Positions 11,536 to 22,674 are shown, numbered from the stretch's first letter. The stretch: 64,000 bases of DNA from Bedellia somnulentella (GCA_963576735.1 OY755177.1:16926001-16990000); one strand, 5' to 3'. Notes: generated by a model from the letters alone, not told the origin. Numbers and translations: made by a program.

Positions 11536-11590
11536 TAAATATAAAAACATAGGTACCTGAATAAAGGGAAGTACCTATGTTTTATATTTA
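11536..11590. repeat. Short perfect hairpin upstream of MIX23
   Basis: AAATATAAAAACATAGGTAC pairs with GTACCTATG..TATATTTA across a 14-nt loop (stem about 18-20 bp, one unpaired A). It lies about 450 bp upstream of the MIX23 start codon. Confidence 0.5.
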
Positions 11591-11706
11591 TTATATTACT
11601 TACACATGAATACATATAATTATTTTATACAAATAGAATTACTTCCTTTATGCTATCGTAGCAAATATGTTTCACATTTTGAAATTATAAAGTTAAGGGA
11701 TGTGAT

Positions 11707-13924
11707 TAGTGATGGGCGCGGTGGCAATATTGCCGTTGCCGGCAATTCCCGGCAAGGCAATGTTGCCGGCAATTCCCAATATTGCCGGCAATCTTGGCAA
11801 CATTGCCAGAACATTAAATCAATATTTTTTATTTGTATGATGTCGTTTGGTCTATTTCTATAAATTTATTGATACAAAGAAATCCAGGCACACTTCCGAA
11901 TATCTAGCTGAAGAAATATGTAAAATAATAGAAGAACTTGGTGCTCAAAAGTTTGTTGCCATCGTTACTGATACTGCGGCAAATATGATCAAATGTGCTA
12001 GAATAATAAGTGACAATTATTCTCATATCATGTCATTCGGATGCATTGCACACACGTTGCATTTAGTGATTGGTGATGTTCTCAAGATAAGCCATATCAA
12101 GAATATGTTTGTTTTTGTGGTGGCAATAGTTAAGTGTGTGTCAAATTCACACATCCTTAATGCAGATTTCACTAAGTTAGCGAAGGATAAATTGACGAAT
12201 ACTTCTCTTATATTACTGGTCAAAACCAGATGGGGTAGTTATTTAGACGGTCTTCAAAATTTCGTAAAATCTAAAGCGATATTACAGTCTTTGGCAGTAA
12301 CGTCTGAAAACACTGAGTTCCTAAAATACAAAACAAAGATTTTACAAGAAAATACATGGACAGAAATTTATAAACACATTGAACTCTGGCCACCAATCGT
12401 CAAATGGATAGTTCAATTAGAAGGGGAACTATGGAACGATCCATTTAGTACATCAAGCTCTTAAAGTAATCAAAAGCGTGCTTAATAGTTCAATAACCGA
12501 GGAGATCTGCAAAGAAGAAGTTGAGGATCTACGTGCAAAGTATTCACAACGACAAACCCACTCTTTAAAGGCAGTACATTATGCTGCAGCCATTTTAGAT
12601 CCATATAACCAGGGAGTGTCCTTAGCTACTGAGGAAAATCTAAATGGGTGTCATTTCATTTTAGATTTCAGACTGATTTGGGAAAAACTGCTGTAAGAAT
12701 TCTATCCATCCCATCAACATCTGCTTCTGTGGAACGAAGTTTTTCGACCTTTGCTAATATCCACTCCTGTAAAAGAAACAAACTCACTACAGAACGAGCT
12801 GAAAAATTGTGTTTTATCGCACACAATGGGAAACTTCTTAACCCAAAAACACAAACGACAAAAGAAAAAACTTTAGTAACTGTGCCTACTCAAGAATCAG
12901 ACGAAGATTTTATTTTGACTTGATTTTATTGATGTACTTGAAGAAACGTAAGAGGGTGATTCGTTTCAGGATCTCAATGAAGACCCGTTATCAATTGATT
13001 GAAAAATGATATAAATATTAGTTACACGGTAATCTCAATTACGTATAGTTATTTTGAATACTGAAAAAAAGCTAATAAAAAGAATGCAAAAATCAATCAT
13101 TATGGGCAATAATAAATAAATGTAAATATTTTGTAATAATTGAAAATTTAAAAAAAATACATGAAAAAAATACAAAAAAATATATTGAATGATTGTAAAT
13201 ACATTGATTGAAAAATTTTAAATGCGCCAGCCGCTACAATAAAAAAATAAGGTACATAAAATATTTTTAACGTCATAATAGTGCTTTGGCTGACATTCCT
13301 AAGCCTGCAAAGCATGAAGGAAATTTTTCAGACGTGTATAAAAAACAAAAGAAATAAACTTTATCATCAAATTGGATTTTATTTGTTTACTTATAGAAAA
13401 ACAATTTAATAAGTTACCTTAAAATTTAGTAGTAGAAGCAATAGCTCGAAGAAGAACTTTAGATCTGTTCAATCAACCGATCGATCCAATTCAATTGTAT
13501 GAAATTTTCAGACCATTCAGCTAATCTTTTACACAATATATATTTCAATTATTTTTTACAATTTTTTTTTATAAATCCACAAAGAAACATTTTTTTTGGG
13601 AGTATAATGTAAGTTGTCACTGGATTCTACTTAAAATATTGCCGGCAACGTTGCCGCAGCAATATGATGGCAATGTTGCCGGCAATGTTGCTGGCAATAC
13701 TGCCGGTAACATTGCCGAAATTTGGCAATTCAGGTTTAATCATAGATATTTTCAAAATGTTAGCACTAGTATCGATAAAGCATTATATTTTTATAACAAA
13801 TAGTATAGTAGAAAAACTTTTAATTAAGAATTTCAGGTAAGTTGCCACACATTTCCACTTTTTGGCAACGTTGCCGGCAACTTCCAGGCAACATGGCAAT
13901 GTTGCCGGCAATCGCCCATCACTA
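11707..13924 (+). mobile_element. hAT transposon, complete ends, 2.2 kb
   Basis: The left end TAGTGATGGGCG (11707) and right end CGCCCATCACTA (to 13924) are inverted repeats. The 8-bp sequence GATGTGAT lies directly outside both ends (11699-11706 and 13925-13932). An 8-bp duplication with such ends identifies hAT. Inside each end is a cluster of TTGCCGGCAA palindromes (11725-11812; 13640-13735 and 13862-13912), probable transposase-binding sites. The interior carries a broken transposase. The copy cannot be autonomous. Confidence 0.93.
11847..12923 (+). pseudogene. hAT transposase remnant
   Basis: Three frames cover one protein. The first, 11847-12461, contains FVAIVTDTAANMIKCARII (catalytic Asp region) and GCIAHTLHLVIGD. 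The second is 12478-12693. The third, from about 12665 to 12920, contains ILSIPSTSASVERSFSTFA and KLTTERAEKLCFIAHN, the hAT C-terminal dimerisation domain. The N-terminal BED finger and first catalytic region are absent. Stops after SSS (12462) and WEKLL (12694) require frameshifts. Confidence 0.85.
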
Positions 13925-13964
13925 GATGTGATAAAAAAACAAACAACAAGTGTAATACATCAAC

Positions 13965-14150
13965 TCAACTGTATACGGCTTATATCCCCGAGGTGGTTGG
14001 CAAAGGTACTAATACTTCTGAACATCACGTGACATTGTCACCGTCTATACTTTTTGTGCGAAAACACTCTTCACTAAGGACAACTTAGTTGTTCCTTACG
14101 ATGTTTTCCCGAACCGTTAACAACCATGAATATAAATTACAATTGTGTGA
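13965..14150 (-). repeat. tRNA-SINE 3' part
   Basis: Reverse-complement matches to the copy at 41267: ATATCCCCGAGG-GGTTGGC, AGTACTAATACTTCTGAACATCACGTGACA and GTTAACAACCATGA. Head missing. Confidence 0.7.
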
Positions 14151-14204
14151 CTTTAGAAAGGATAAATTTGATTAGGCCCTTTCACAGATGTTGAATACAT
14201 ACAT

Positions 14205-14500
14205 ATATCTATACTCATCACGGCTGTTAATCCCTAAGAGGGGTAACCAGAACATCAGAATTAGAAAAGTAGGTGCCTAAGGAAGATATTGGAAAATAAA
14301 AGAGGGTAGTGCCAGTAAAGGACGACCACGAAGGTCATGATAAATGAAGATCAAATAGAAGATGTGCTAGAAGCAGGTGTCCGAATCCTGAAGAATAAAA
14401 ATGCTATATATGAAAAGATTGATAAATGTAGACTAAGCTCAAGAGGTGATAGTATGCCTACCCCAATGGGAACTAATGACCTAGCGTAATTTAAAGTACG
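14205..14500. repeat. SINE-X end (-) next to LINE-Y tail (+)
   Basis: 14205-14270 is the SINE-X 3' end on the minus strand (TACTCATCACGGCTGTTAATCCC). 14285-14500 resembles the LINE-Y tail on the plus strand (GGACGACCACGAAGG, GAAAAGATTGATAAATGTAG, CCCCAATGGGAACTAATG). Confidence 0.55.
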
Positions 14501-14778
14501 TTGTGATATGTCCAGATGGAATAATAGGCGCCCATGGCGGCAGCGGCACAGTGGTCGGCTCAATTACTGGTATTGGTACTGGTGTTGTTGAGCAATGGCC
14601 TAGATATTCCTATAGATAGGTAACCGGCGGCAAGCCTCGCTGGCTACTCATAAATCGGTATTTGTGAAAATCAAAAGAAACTACAAGGCATTTAATGCTC
14701 TAAGGATAAGTAGAATATTATACTCGCAAGTGGCAACACTGTTCGGTAGATTTTCTTTTCGGATTCCGTCAAGTCAAG
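14501..14778 (+). promoter_or_regulatory. RpL24 upstream region with 5'-TOP-like start
   Basis: Directly upstream of the RpL24 start codon, the pyrimidine run GATTTTCTTTTCGG (about 14747-14762) resembles the TOP initiator of ribosomal protein genes. This is inference from position and composition. The GC-richer block 14525-14640 is unexplained and may be a repeat end. Confidence 0.35.
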
Positions 14779-17700
14779 ATGAAGTAGGTTTTTCTAAATA
14801 TTTTAATATCTACAACAATCGTAAACATAAAACAGTTAAATTACATTCCCAATTATGATTTCTCGTGTGTATAGCTTTCCTCACTTAGTGTGTGCTTTAT
14901 TTTCAGGATCGGACTTTGCGCTTACAGTGGTTACAAGATCTATCCTGGCCATGGAAAAACCATGGTTAAGGTGGACGGAAAGGTAAGACTGCTAGATCAA
15001 CTTTATTTAATATATATTCTTTAAAACTCTCTTGTATTGCGCTACCTTTTGATGATGTGCCAGCAGAAAAATGTTGTCAAAACATAACCTATATCATTAT
15101 GCGTTGAATGAATAATATAACTTATATTACACTCTTATGGTAAAGTTCTAATTTATTTAATAATACATGACTTAATAAGTTGTTAAATAGCTCAACTCTA
15201 TTATAATATCTCGATATTTACTATGACGATATACCGTATCATGAATAACCGACAAAGTTTTTGGTAGTGCTTGTTTAGATTGTATTTCCCCATTTATATT
15301 GATATATTTTTACCTGTATGCCATGAACACAAGTAAATGAAATCCAATTAGATTCTATATAATCCAGACATGGTATCTAACCCATTGCTTGTTTATGTGT
15401 TTAAATATTACTTGGTGTGCATAAAGCTATAATGCAAATAGTTATAGGAAACCATAATACTTATCAAATATGAATGTATTGGCACTACCCTTCTGTAGTA
15501 TGAATTACATCAATGTTGCATTTTAAAAACTTATGCTTAAGTTATTAGATTATTTTTGTTCTAATTGTATTAATTTAATTTCAGTCATTCACATTCTTGA
15601 ACTCAAAATGTGAAGCCGCTCATCTGATGAGGAGGAATCCACGTAAAGTCACATGGACTGTCTTGTACAGGTATAATATACTATTTACCCATATGTTTAT
15701 GTAAGAGATTAAAATTGAGTTTATAGGGTATTCACCATCCTATGTGTTTTCAGTACAGTTACATATAAATCAATCTTAATAGGCTAGTAATCTCAGTATC
15801 GTTATAATTCAGTAATAATAGGTGTTAATTTTGAAAGGGTCTGTTGATTCATTGTAATGTCATATTAGAACGGTCCATAACTAGAAAAAGATACAGTAAT
15901 ATATCCCTCCACAAAGAGTAAATCTGTTTTGCCTTTTAAGTTAGCTCTGCCTAGGATAATATTGCCATACTGCTATTATGAAGTGTTTGATCTTGTTCTT
16001 TATCTGTTATTATGAAAATGTGTGAATATATCTTTGTTTTTGTAGACGTAAGTTCAAGAAAGGTCAAGAAGAAGAGCAAACTAAGAAGCGCACGCGCAGA
16101 ACCCAAAAGTTCCAAAGGGCTATTGTTGGTGCATCACTCAATGACATCATGGCCAAGAGAAACATGAAACCTGAGGTCAGAAAGGCTCAGAGAGATCAGG
16201 CTATTAAGTAAGTAAATGTTTTACAATAATTAGGAAAAATGTACCTACCTAAATTATATTTTATGAAATTTAAAATATGTGCAAGATTTAAACTGAATCT
16301 GAAATAAATTACTGAAGAAGAATCATTATTAAAAATAATAATGTCCACAGATTTTGGGTATTTAATTAAATTTGCAAGTCTGCCCTTCAGGAATTTATAT
16401 CAGTCTTTTCTTTACTACTTACTCTTCATTGAATAATGTAACATAAGTCCTTGCCAAATTTCTAAACTAAAACTGAGTTTGTCTAAATTCTATATAATTT
16501 GCCCTTAATATTTGGAAAAACAATGTATTCTTAGACTTTTGAGATTAGGTGAATCAGCATCAGCCTATTATCCAAACAAGCAGGAAGCATTTAAGTGTTC
16601 ACTGTAGTGTTTTGAGGTATTGGATTGGTAATCTTATTGTGTAAAAAACATTATCCTAAAATTAAATAGCATTCATCCTCATAATAAAGTTAAAAATGCC
16701 TTCATTTTAAGGTACATATTATTTTAGTGTAGTGGTTAAAGTAGTTTAGTTTTAACCTACTATAGAAAATCATTTCATCAGGGAAAAACTATAAGGAAAC
16801 CCCAATGGCTCAAGTTGTACTGACTGTGTATTCATACAAAAATTGCAATAGGCCTGCCCTAATTCACATGCATACATTGTCCAAGCAAAATTTTCTCTAA
16901 ACATCATGTGACTAAAATAAGAGAGAAGCAAGAGATATGTTTGAAAATTGAAAAATTGCTAAATGATTGTCAACTCATAAATAAAAGATGTTATTAAAGG
17001 AAAGAAAAATTTCGACACTTGCGGGGTTCGACTGACACTGTAGCTCAGTTGGCAGAGCGACGGGGGCGTATACCCGAAGGTCGCGGGTTCGAACCCCGCC
17101 AGTGTCGAAATTTTTCTTTCCTTTAATAACATCTTTTATTTATGAGTAATAATCCCCACATGAGGAATTCATATCAAAAAAAACATTAAATTATGATTGT
17201 CAACGTTGTTGGGAATTAATGACATGATTATAAAAGTAAATACGAGGGTGGGTCAATAAGTCCGTGACTTTGGGAATAAAACACAGATTTTTTGATCGAA
17301 AAATAATTTTATTTTTCAACATAGTCTCCTTTGAGCTCTATACACTTTGTTCAACGCTGCTCCAATTTTTTTATCCCTTCCAAAAAAAATGATTTGTTGA
17401 GGTCCTAAAAAATAGGCCTTTGTTTGCAAGATGACTTCATCATTGGAGTCAAATCTTTTTCCACCTAGCCATTTCTTCAGGTTTGGGAACAAGTAGTAGT
17501 CGCTCGAAGCCAAATCTGGAGAATAGGGCGGATGAGGGAGCAATTCATAGCCCAACCCGTGTGCACCCTTGCATTGTCTTGGTGGAAAAGAACATTTTTC
17601 TTGGCCAAATGAAGTCGGTTTTTTTTCAAATCGTCATTGAATCGGTCCAATAAGTTGGCATAATATTCCCCATTGATTGTTCTTCCCTTTTGTAGGTAGT

Positions 17701-18882
17701 CAATGTGGATTATCCCGCGTGCATCCCTAAAAACAGTCGCCATAACTTTATTGGCTGACAAACCCACCTTGGCCTTCTTTGGCGCCGATTCACCCTTAGA
17801 AACCCACTGTTTTGACTGTTGTTTGGTGTCTGGTGTGTTGTAATGGATCCATGTTTCATTCACGGTTACAAAACGGTGCAAAAACTCCTCCACATTGCGA
17901 TTAAACAACGCCAAACCTTCCTGTGAAGTTGTTACACGATTGCGTTTGTGGTCGACTGTGAGCAAACGCGGCACCCACCTTGCGGAAAGCTTTCTCATGC
18001 CCAAGTGATCATTCAAAATTGAAACCACTGAGCCATGCGAGATCCCTACGGCTTCACAATCTTCGGTCGGCCCGCACCATATTTTTCGATTGTTTCGGGT
18101 GTGTAGACCTCAACTGGGCGTCCAAGACGTTCGGCATCTTCAGTGCTTGTACGGCCACAACGAAATTCAGTAAACCACTTTTTTACCATTGAAATCGATG
18201 GTGCAGAGTCCCCATAGTATTTATCAAGCTTAGCCTTGGTCTCGGTAATGGTTTTTTTCGCAAGAAATAATGCTTAAGAAGCACACGAAATTCACTTTTT
18301 TTCATTTTCTCCTCAAATTTGTGAGTAGTCTGATAAAAATAGCTGTCAAACACAAACTAACTGACGCAGCAAGTTAAAATTTGGACAGGAGTCAACTGAC
18401 ACATGCCTGTTCACAGGAGCAGTGTTGCTGTTTCAGTTAAGAGGTCAGAAATTCAAAAAGTCACGGACTTATTGACCCGCCCTCGTAAATAGTGAATATT
18501 TCAAACACCCAAGGGTTCCATGGCAGCCTTTAATCAATAATGATGCTACAAAGTTGAGGAATCTTGTTCGAGATAGTAAATTGTTAAAAAACCATTTTGA
18601 CTTAATAAAATTATATACCTACCACTATTTCAGGTGATTTATAGGAAAAATATCAAATTTACACAATTTTGGCAACTGTTCTTAAAAGACATAAGAAGAC
18701 AGCAAAAGTAAACAAATTCTAATACAAATATTTACTTTTTCAGGGCAGCAAAGGAACAGAAGAAATCAACCAGGGCTGCTAAGAAGACCACAGCTCCCCC
18801 TACTAAAGTGAAGGCGCCACCTAAAGCTAAGGCTGCTAAAGTCAGCCAGAAAGCTGCCCCCAGAGTAGGAGGAAAACGATAA
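14779..18882 (+). CDS. RpL24: 60S ribosomal protein L24 (eL24)
   Basis: Five coding exons (14779-14783, 14907-14982, 15585-15670, 16046-16207, 18744-18882) join to 155 aa, the usual insect length. The first exon supplies only ATGAA. Splicing gives [19 protein letters not shown], the canonical eL24 start. The L24e domain covers about residues 1-66 ([29 protein letters not shown]), followed by a basic region ending in an Ala/Lys-rich tail with VGGKR. The protein sits in the large ribosomal subunit near the subunit interface. The 2.5-kb last intron hosts a tRNA-IR repeat and a mariner, both tolerated because they lie away from splice sites. Confidence 0.98.
16775..16920 (+). repeat. Degenerate tRNA-SINE fragment
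   Basis: In RpL24 intron 4. Blocks GGAAACCCCAATGGCT, GTGTATTCATACAAA, ATAGGCCTGCCC and ACATTGTCCAAGCAAA match the middle of tRNA-SINE. Confidence 0.6.
16973..17200. repeat. tRNA-IR element, complete inverted repeats
   Basis: 16973-17019 and 17101-17147 are perfect 47-bp inverted repeats. Between them is a tRNA-like sequence. Outside the right arm the family-specific flank AATAATCCCCACATGAGG follows. The same arrangement or its parts recurs at about 19160, 22004, 22670/23660, 27915, 36128, 46395 and 59450. Location: RpL24 intron 4. Confidence 0.9.
17034..17106 (+). other. tRNA-like sequence inside the tRNA-IR element
   Basis: A 7-bp acceptor stem (GACACTG with CAGTGTC), D arm (GCTC/GAGC with AGTTGGCA loop) and T arm (GCGGG TTCGAAC CCCGC) are intact, with box A and box B promoter sequences. 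The anticodon arm has one extra G (CGGG, 8-base loop, CCCG) compared with the copy at 59509. I regard it as a repeat-borne tRNA pseudogene rather than a working tRNA gene. Confidence 0.7.
17243..18485 (-). mobile_element. Mariner (Tc1/mariner) transposon
   Basis: Ends CGAGGGTGGGTCAATAAGTC (17243) and its near-perfect inverse at 18485 (one difference: T/C at position 7) are flanked by TA on both sides (17241-17242, 18486-18487). 1243 bp, in RpL24 intron 4, opposite to that gene. Confidence 0.95.
17316..18305 (-). pseudogene. Mariner transposase, broken
   Basis: Starts at ATG 18305-18303 ([18 protein letters not shown]). The second helix-turn-helix region reads [16 protein letters not shown]. 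Frames are broken near 18260, 18040 and 17530. The catalytic triad region shows [10 protein letters not shown] (about 17870), where mariners normally have Asp before Glu-Thr-Trp, so the first catalytic Asp is replaced by Asn. The second (FHQDNARVH) and third ([10 protein letters not shown]) Asp motifs are present. Inactive copy. Confidence 0.9.
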
Positions 18883-19159
18883 TTCATAGAATATATGTTC
18901 TTAAAATAAGCTAATATTTTGTTTTATTTAGTATTATGATAAATGCTATTCTCTCTAACAATATGGAGAGATTAGATATGGGCTTTTTGAGTGATTAGTG
19001 GGCAAAATAGTCGGACTATAGATGTTTCAACATTACTGCCTCTCGATTTACAAAAATTACTGATGATATAACCAGTAAGGATGTGGTATTGGTACTATAT
19101 AACTGAGACTGATAGGTTATGTACTTTACACCACATGTGAAAATAATTGAATATGAAAT

Positions 19160-19345
19160 AACCTTAAATCCCTAAATAAATAGCGTCGGGGCCTATACCC
19201 GAGGTCGCGGGTTCGATTCCCGCCTGTGTCGAAATTTTTTTTTCCTTTATTTATTAGTAACCTTAAATCCCTTCTACTGATCTTATGACACCCGTGGGTA
19301 GAAAGGGGTAGCAACATTCTAAGCCGGCACTACATGACACAATTT
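19160..19345. repeat. tRNA-IR half copy (+) followed by SINE-X head (-)
   Basis: 19180-19255 holds the 3' half of the tRNA-like part (GGTCGCGGGTTCGATTCCCG) and one inverted arm (TGTCGAAATTTT..CCTTTATTTATTAG). 19265-19345 is the SINE-X head on the minus strand (ACACCCGTGGGTAGAAAGGG, AAGCCGGCACTACA). Confidence 0.7.
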
Positions 19346-19654
19346 TTCTAACTTCTAGTAAAATGTATTCGTGTCGCATACGTTGTTTTAAAGGTTATTA
19401 ATGCAAGTGTAGAACAATAGTTTTGGCGCATCATCCGAGAAAAACAATTCCTACAACTTCGGAGGTATTATTGGATTCGTTAAAATACCACCATGTATAC
19501 TTAGCAAAATCCCAATCTTTGTAGACCTCCAGCACAAGACGGTCATTGTACAGTTATGAGGAGGCCTATGTTCAGTAGTAGATTACTACATTTATTGGCT
19601 GGTTCTGATTGTAGAATAGTAAAACAATCGATAATTTGCGGGTATGCTTTCGTA

Positions 19655-19800
19655 TACCCGTAAATTATCAAAGATGGAGTGACGAGTTAGGTCTCTGAGA
19701 CAAGAAATGGTGGGACACCGCTCAAGACCGTCTGGAGCGGAAGAAGGGGAGAGAGACCTTTGCCCAGCAGTGGGACATAAATGGCAAATAATAAATAAAT
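19655..19800 (+). mobile_element. RTE-like LINE 3' end
   Basis: Translates as KWWDTAQDRLEWKK-like and, one frame over, ETFAQQWDINGK-stop, the C-terminus common in lepidopteran RTE-type LINEs, ending in an AATAAATAAATA tail. Frameshifted and heavily truncated. Confidence 0.6.
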
Positions 19801-20044
19801 ACTGCTTTCGTATGCCATTATTATTGCATCATTACAGTTTCGTTATTGTCATAAATATTAACAAAACAGTTAAGTGTATGTCTGGTAAGACGAAGCCTTC
19901 CTCAATTTTTAAAGTTGAGATTATAACAAACCTCTGCTCTGATAAGGGCGACCAAGCCAACCCAAGCGACTTAGGGTTTTTGAGATTTTAAAATAATTCT
20001 TTTCGATTTGGCTGAAGATATATTTTACCGAATCAACTTTCAAT

Positions 20045-20815
20045 AGTGTGGCTCTGGCTACTCCTTTTTGAGATTAACGGCCGTGAGTATTTGTAAGTAG
20101 GAGAAAGGTTATAGATCTTTTTCTCAAGAGAACGAATTAATGCCTTTATTGGGTCACAAAAGACAATAGACTATTCGTTGCGTTTTAAGTTTAATGCGGG
20201 CATTCCTTACAAATCTCACTTTACGATTCTACGAGTATTGAGCTTTCGCGGCTGCGATCCGATAGTTATATAACAGGAATATGACGGCGCTCAATAGCTG
20301 AGTTGAGCCTTCTATACACACTGATTCACCACTGAGTTATATTTTTAGTGAGTATGAAATTTTATAAATAAATAATAATAAATAAAAAACTTTATTTCGG
20401 ATATACAAGATCCATATGCAGTTATCCTGATAGTTTATCCTGAGCATTAAGGTGCCATGTAGTGCTGGCTTAGAATGTCACTACCCCTTTTTTACCCACG
20501 GGTGTCGTAAGAGGCGAGTAAGGATATAGGGCTTTTTTAAATGGATTTTGGGCGATGGGGCTGGAGATCCATCACTAACGATTTCCCCTATCAACTTCCA
20601 AATGTGGCTACCTCTTTTTGGGATTTATTATCTGCAGTGCTGTGGATATAATGCAGTGCAGTGATAATAAAATAAAATATCAACGTAATTATTACTATTG
20701 TTTATTTTAATTTTATAGTAAAGTGTCTGAGGAATTTCTTAATAATACCAAAGCTATCGTTTGGCTACCCTTTATCAGGATTTATAGCAGTGAGTATATG
20801 GATGTATAATTCGTG
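20045..20815 (+). repeat. Cluster of three SINE-X fragments
   Basis: 20045-20102 (3' end, GGCTCTGGCTACTCC...CCGTGAGTAT), 20455-20650 (near full, TAGTGCTGGCTTAGAATGTC...) and 20725-20815 (3' end, TCTGAGGAATTTCTTAA...GTGAGTATATGGATG). No gene is seen between 19800 and 21100. Confidence 0.65.
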
Positions 20816-21103
20816 AAGTCTTTTGCGCTGATATGAGTTTTTAAGATAGTCTTGACTTGCTGAAAATAGGTCTAATATTGTTAGACAATGAAATAAAATT
20901 GGATTTAAAAAAATTACCGATATTTCTTTGCAAAGTTACAGTCACTAATACAAAGTTTCATTCTTGACCAAACTGAATCGTGGGGTTTAATACTGAGGTA
21001 GCTTCTACATCTGTGACAGGTTTTCGAAGTGCACAGGTAAATTGGTTTGCGGTAGAACAGCGAATACAGTATCATCGCTGAATGGGGACGATTGGGACTT
21101 GTC

Positions 21104-21541
21104 CTAAGGAAAATAGTAGCAAATTTTCCTTTGCTTCGTAGTCTTTTCAATAGCCATTGGACACGGTCTTGCAACCCGATCGACGCGTTCAGGCATCCGC
21201 ATCTGTTCCATGCAAGCGGCAAAACAATCTGGAAGCTCTTCTACTAACGGATTCTTTTTTGGACAAAAAACAACACCTGCTTCTAATTTCTTTTTCCTGA
21301 TGTAAGCTCGGCAAGGGTCCAGGGGCTCTGGATCAGGTACAGGATCTGGTATACACTTTTTTACAAACAGTTTATCTCCAGACGGTACTATGCGAATCTT
21401 CTTCTTGCAACGAACGGCACATTTATCTTTCACCGGAGTTTTAATGTAATAATGCAATAGGCTGCAATCAGCGTTCTCGGGACACTCTCTCTGTTTGGCA
21501 TGTTTAAGACATGGACTTTCGCCGACATTGTGAGTAGTCAT
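21104..21541 (-). CDS. Unrecognised cysteine-rich protein, 145 aa
   Basis: A single uninterrupted frame from ATG 21541 to TAG 21106-21104. It begins MTTHNVGESPCLKHAKQREC and has many cysteines in short spacings (CPENADC, KDKCAVRCKKK, DPCRAY, DCFAACMEQM), a Pro/Asp run (PDPVPDPEPLDP) and basic clusters. No signal peptide or membrane span. The TAG is followed in frame by 32 more sense codons (DKSQSSPFSDDTVF...) before TAG at 21007-21005. Could be an intronless testis- or sperm-type gene, but this is a guess from composition. Flanked by SINE-X upstream in the map and by AT-rich DNA behind its start. Confidence 0.6.
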   Translation of the reverse strand: MTTHNVGESPCLKHAKQRECPENADCSLLHYYIKTPVKDKCAVRCKKKIRIVPSGDKLFVKKCIPDPVPDPEPLDPCRAYIRKKKLEAGVVFCPKKNPLVEELPDCFAACMEQMRMPERVDRVARPCPMAIEKTTKQRKICYYFP

Positions 21542-22003
21542 ATTTTAAATAATCTTAGAGATTTTGCTTGTCCGAGTTTATATTTTATAGTTGTTTTTAT
21601 ATAATCTTTATATTTTTCATATGTTTAGTTTTTTTATGTTTTTATAATGTTGTTTACAAATTTTAAACTATTACATGATATATTTGATTTGGTTAATGAT
21701 ATACAGTAAAAATTTGAATAGATTATGTTATGATTTCATTTTCCATAATCAAGCAGAATAATGTATGATGACGTTTATATCTCAGATTAAAATGTTGCTA
21801 TATATATGGTATATGGTTAATAGGCTAGGTAAAGTATGAAGATTGGAGAGAAAATACCTAAAAAAATAATACATCTTTCCATACCGGAAACTCAAGTCTC
21901 AATGGGCAATGGAGACCAAATTTACATCATGTTCTTTACTGATTGCTTTATGAAAGCTGTCTCCACATACTAATTTACCGATTCTGATAAAACTTTTAAC
22001 ATA

Positions 22004-22060
22004 AATAAATAAAGGAAAGAAAAATTTCGACACCGGGGGGGTTCGCTCTGTCAATGAGAG
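22004..22060 (+). repeat. tRNA-IR arm, truncated
   Basis: CATAAATAAATAAAGGAAAG and AAATTTCGACAC match the left arm. The tRNA part breaks off at GGGGTTCGCTCTGTC. The unexplained stretch 22060-22460 follows. At 22490-22600 a piece matching the 59580-59660 region resumes (GAGCTACAGTGTCAATGG, TTAAGTAGTGGTTGC, CCTACCTCCGAATT), so the two pieces may be one copy with about 430 bp inserted. Confidence 0.55.
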
Positions 22061-22674
22061 AGAGATTTTCTTTTTTTTCTTTTTTTCTTCTTCCCTGTTC
22101 TCAGGATAGATGGCGCCAGACTTGCTATGTTACTGGTAGGAACGGAACGTCACACCGTTTTTCACGCTTGGATGTAATGATATCGTAAAACGGAACGTAC
22201 ATAAAAACGTTCTGATTTGAAAGTCTAAATAAATATCAGTTTAAGCCAAGATAGCTTAAAAGTAAATAAACAAAGACGGAATTTATATTTAACATTCTTT
22301 TTGTTGTTTTTACTCGCCAAAAAGTTACTCTATGGTGATGTGACACAGGTTTTTAAAGTTGACATTGGCGAAATTATTGTGGCATCACGATTAAGGCCAC
22401 GAAGAAAAATTTTAACTCAGTAACGTAGTTACATCAACGCCATCTACAGAACTCTAGGAAACTATGTTGTTTTTTTATTTTTCAAAAAGAAAACCTCCCA
22501 TTGAGCTACAGTGTCAATGGCTTCCAGTACGATCTTCTATTCTTTGTTTCTTTTACACTTTTAAGTAGTGGTTGCATTCCCTACCTCCGAATTTTTTACA
22601 AATTTACTTGTCTACCTTTTCAGATAGAATGCAAATGTTGAGAACGCCTAACTATCACATAATTTGAATGATTT

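Noticed and set aside
17034..17106. A functional tRNA gene
   Set aside because: It is inside a multi-copy repeat with inverted arms, and the anticodon arm has an extra base.
17980..18192. A 70-codon plus-strand frame
   Set aside because: Antisense to the mariner transposase helix-turn-helix region.
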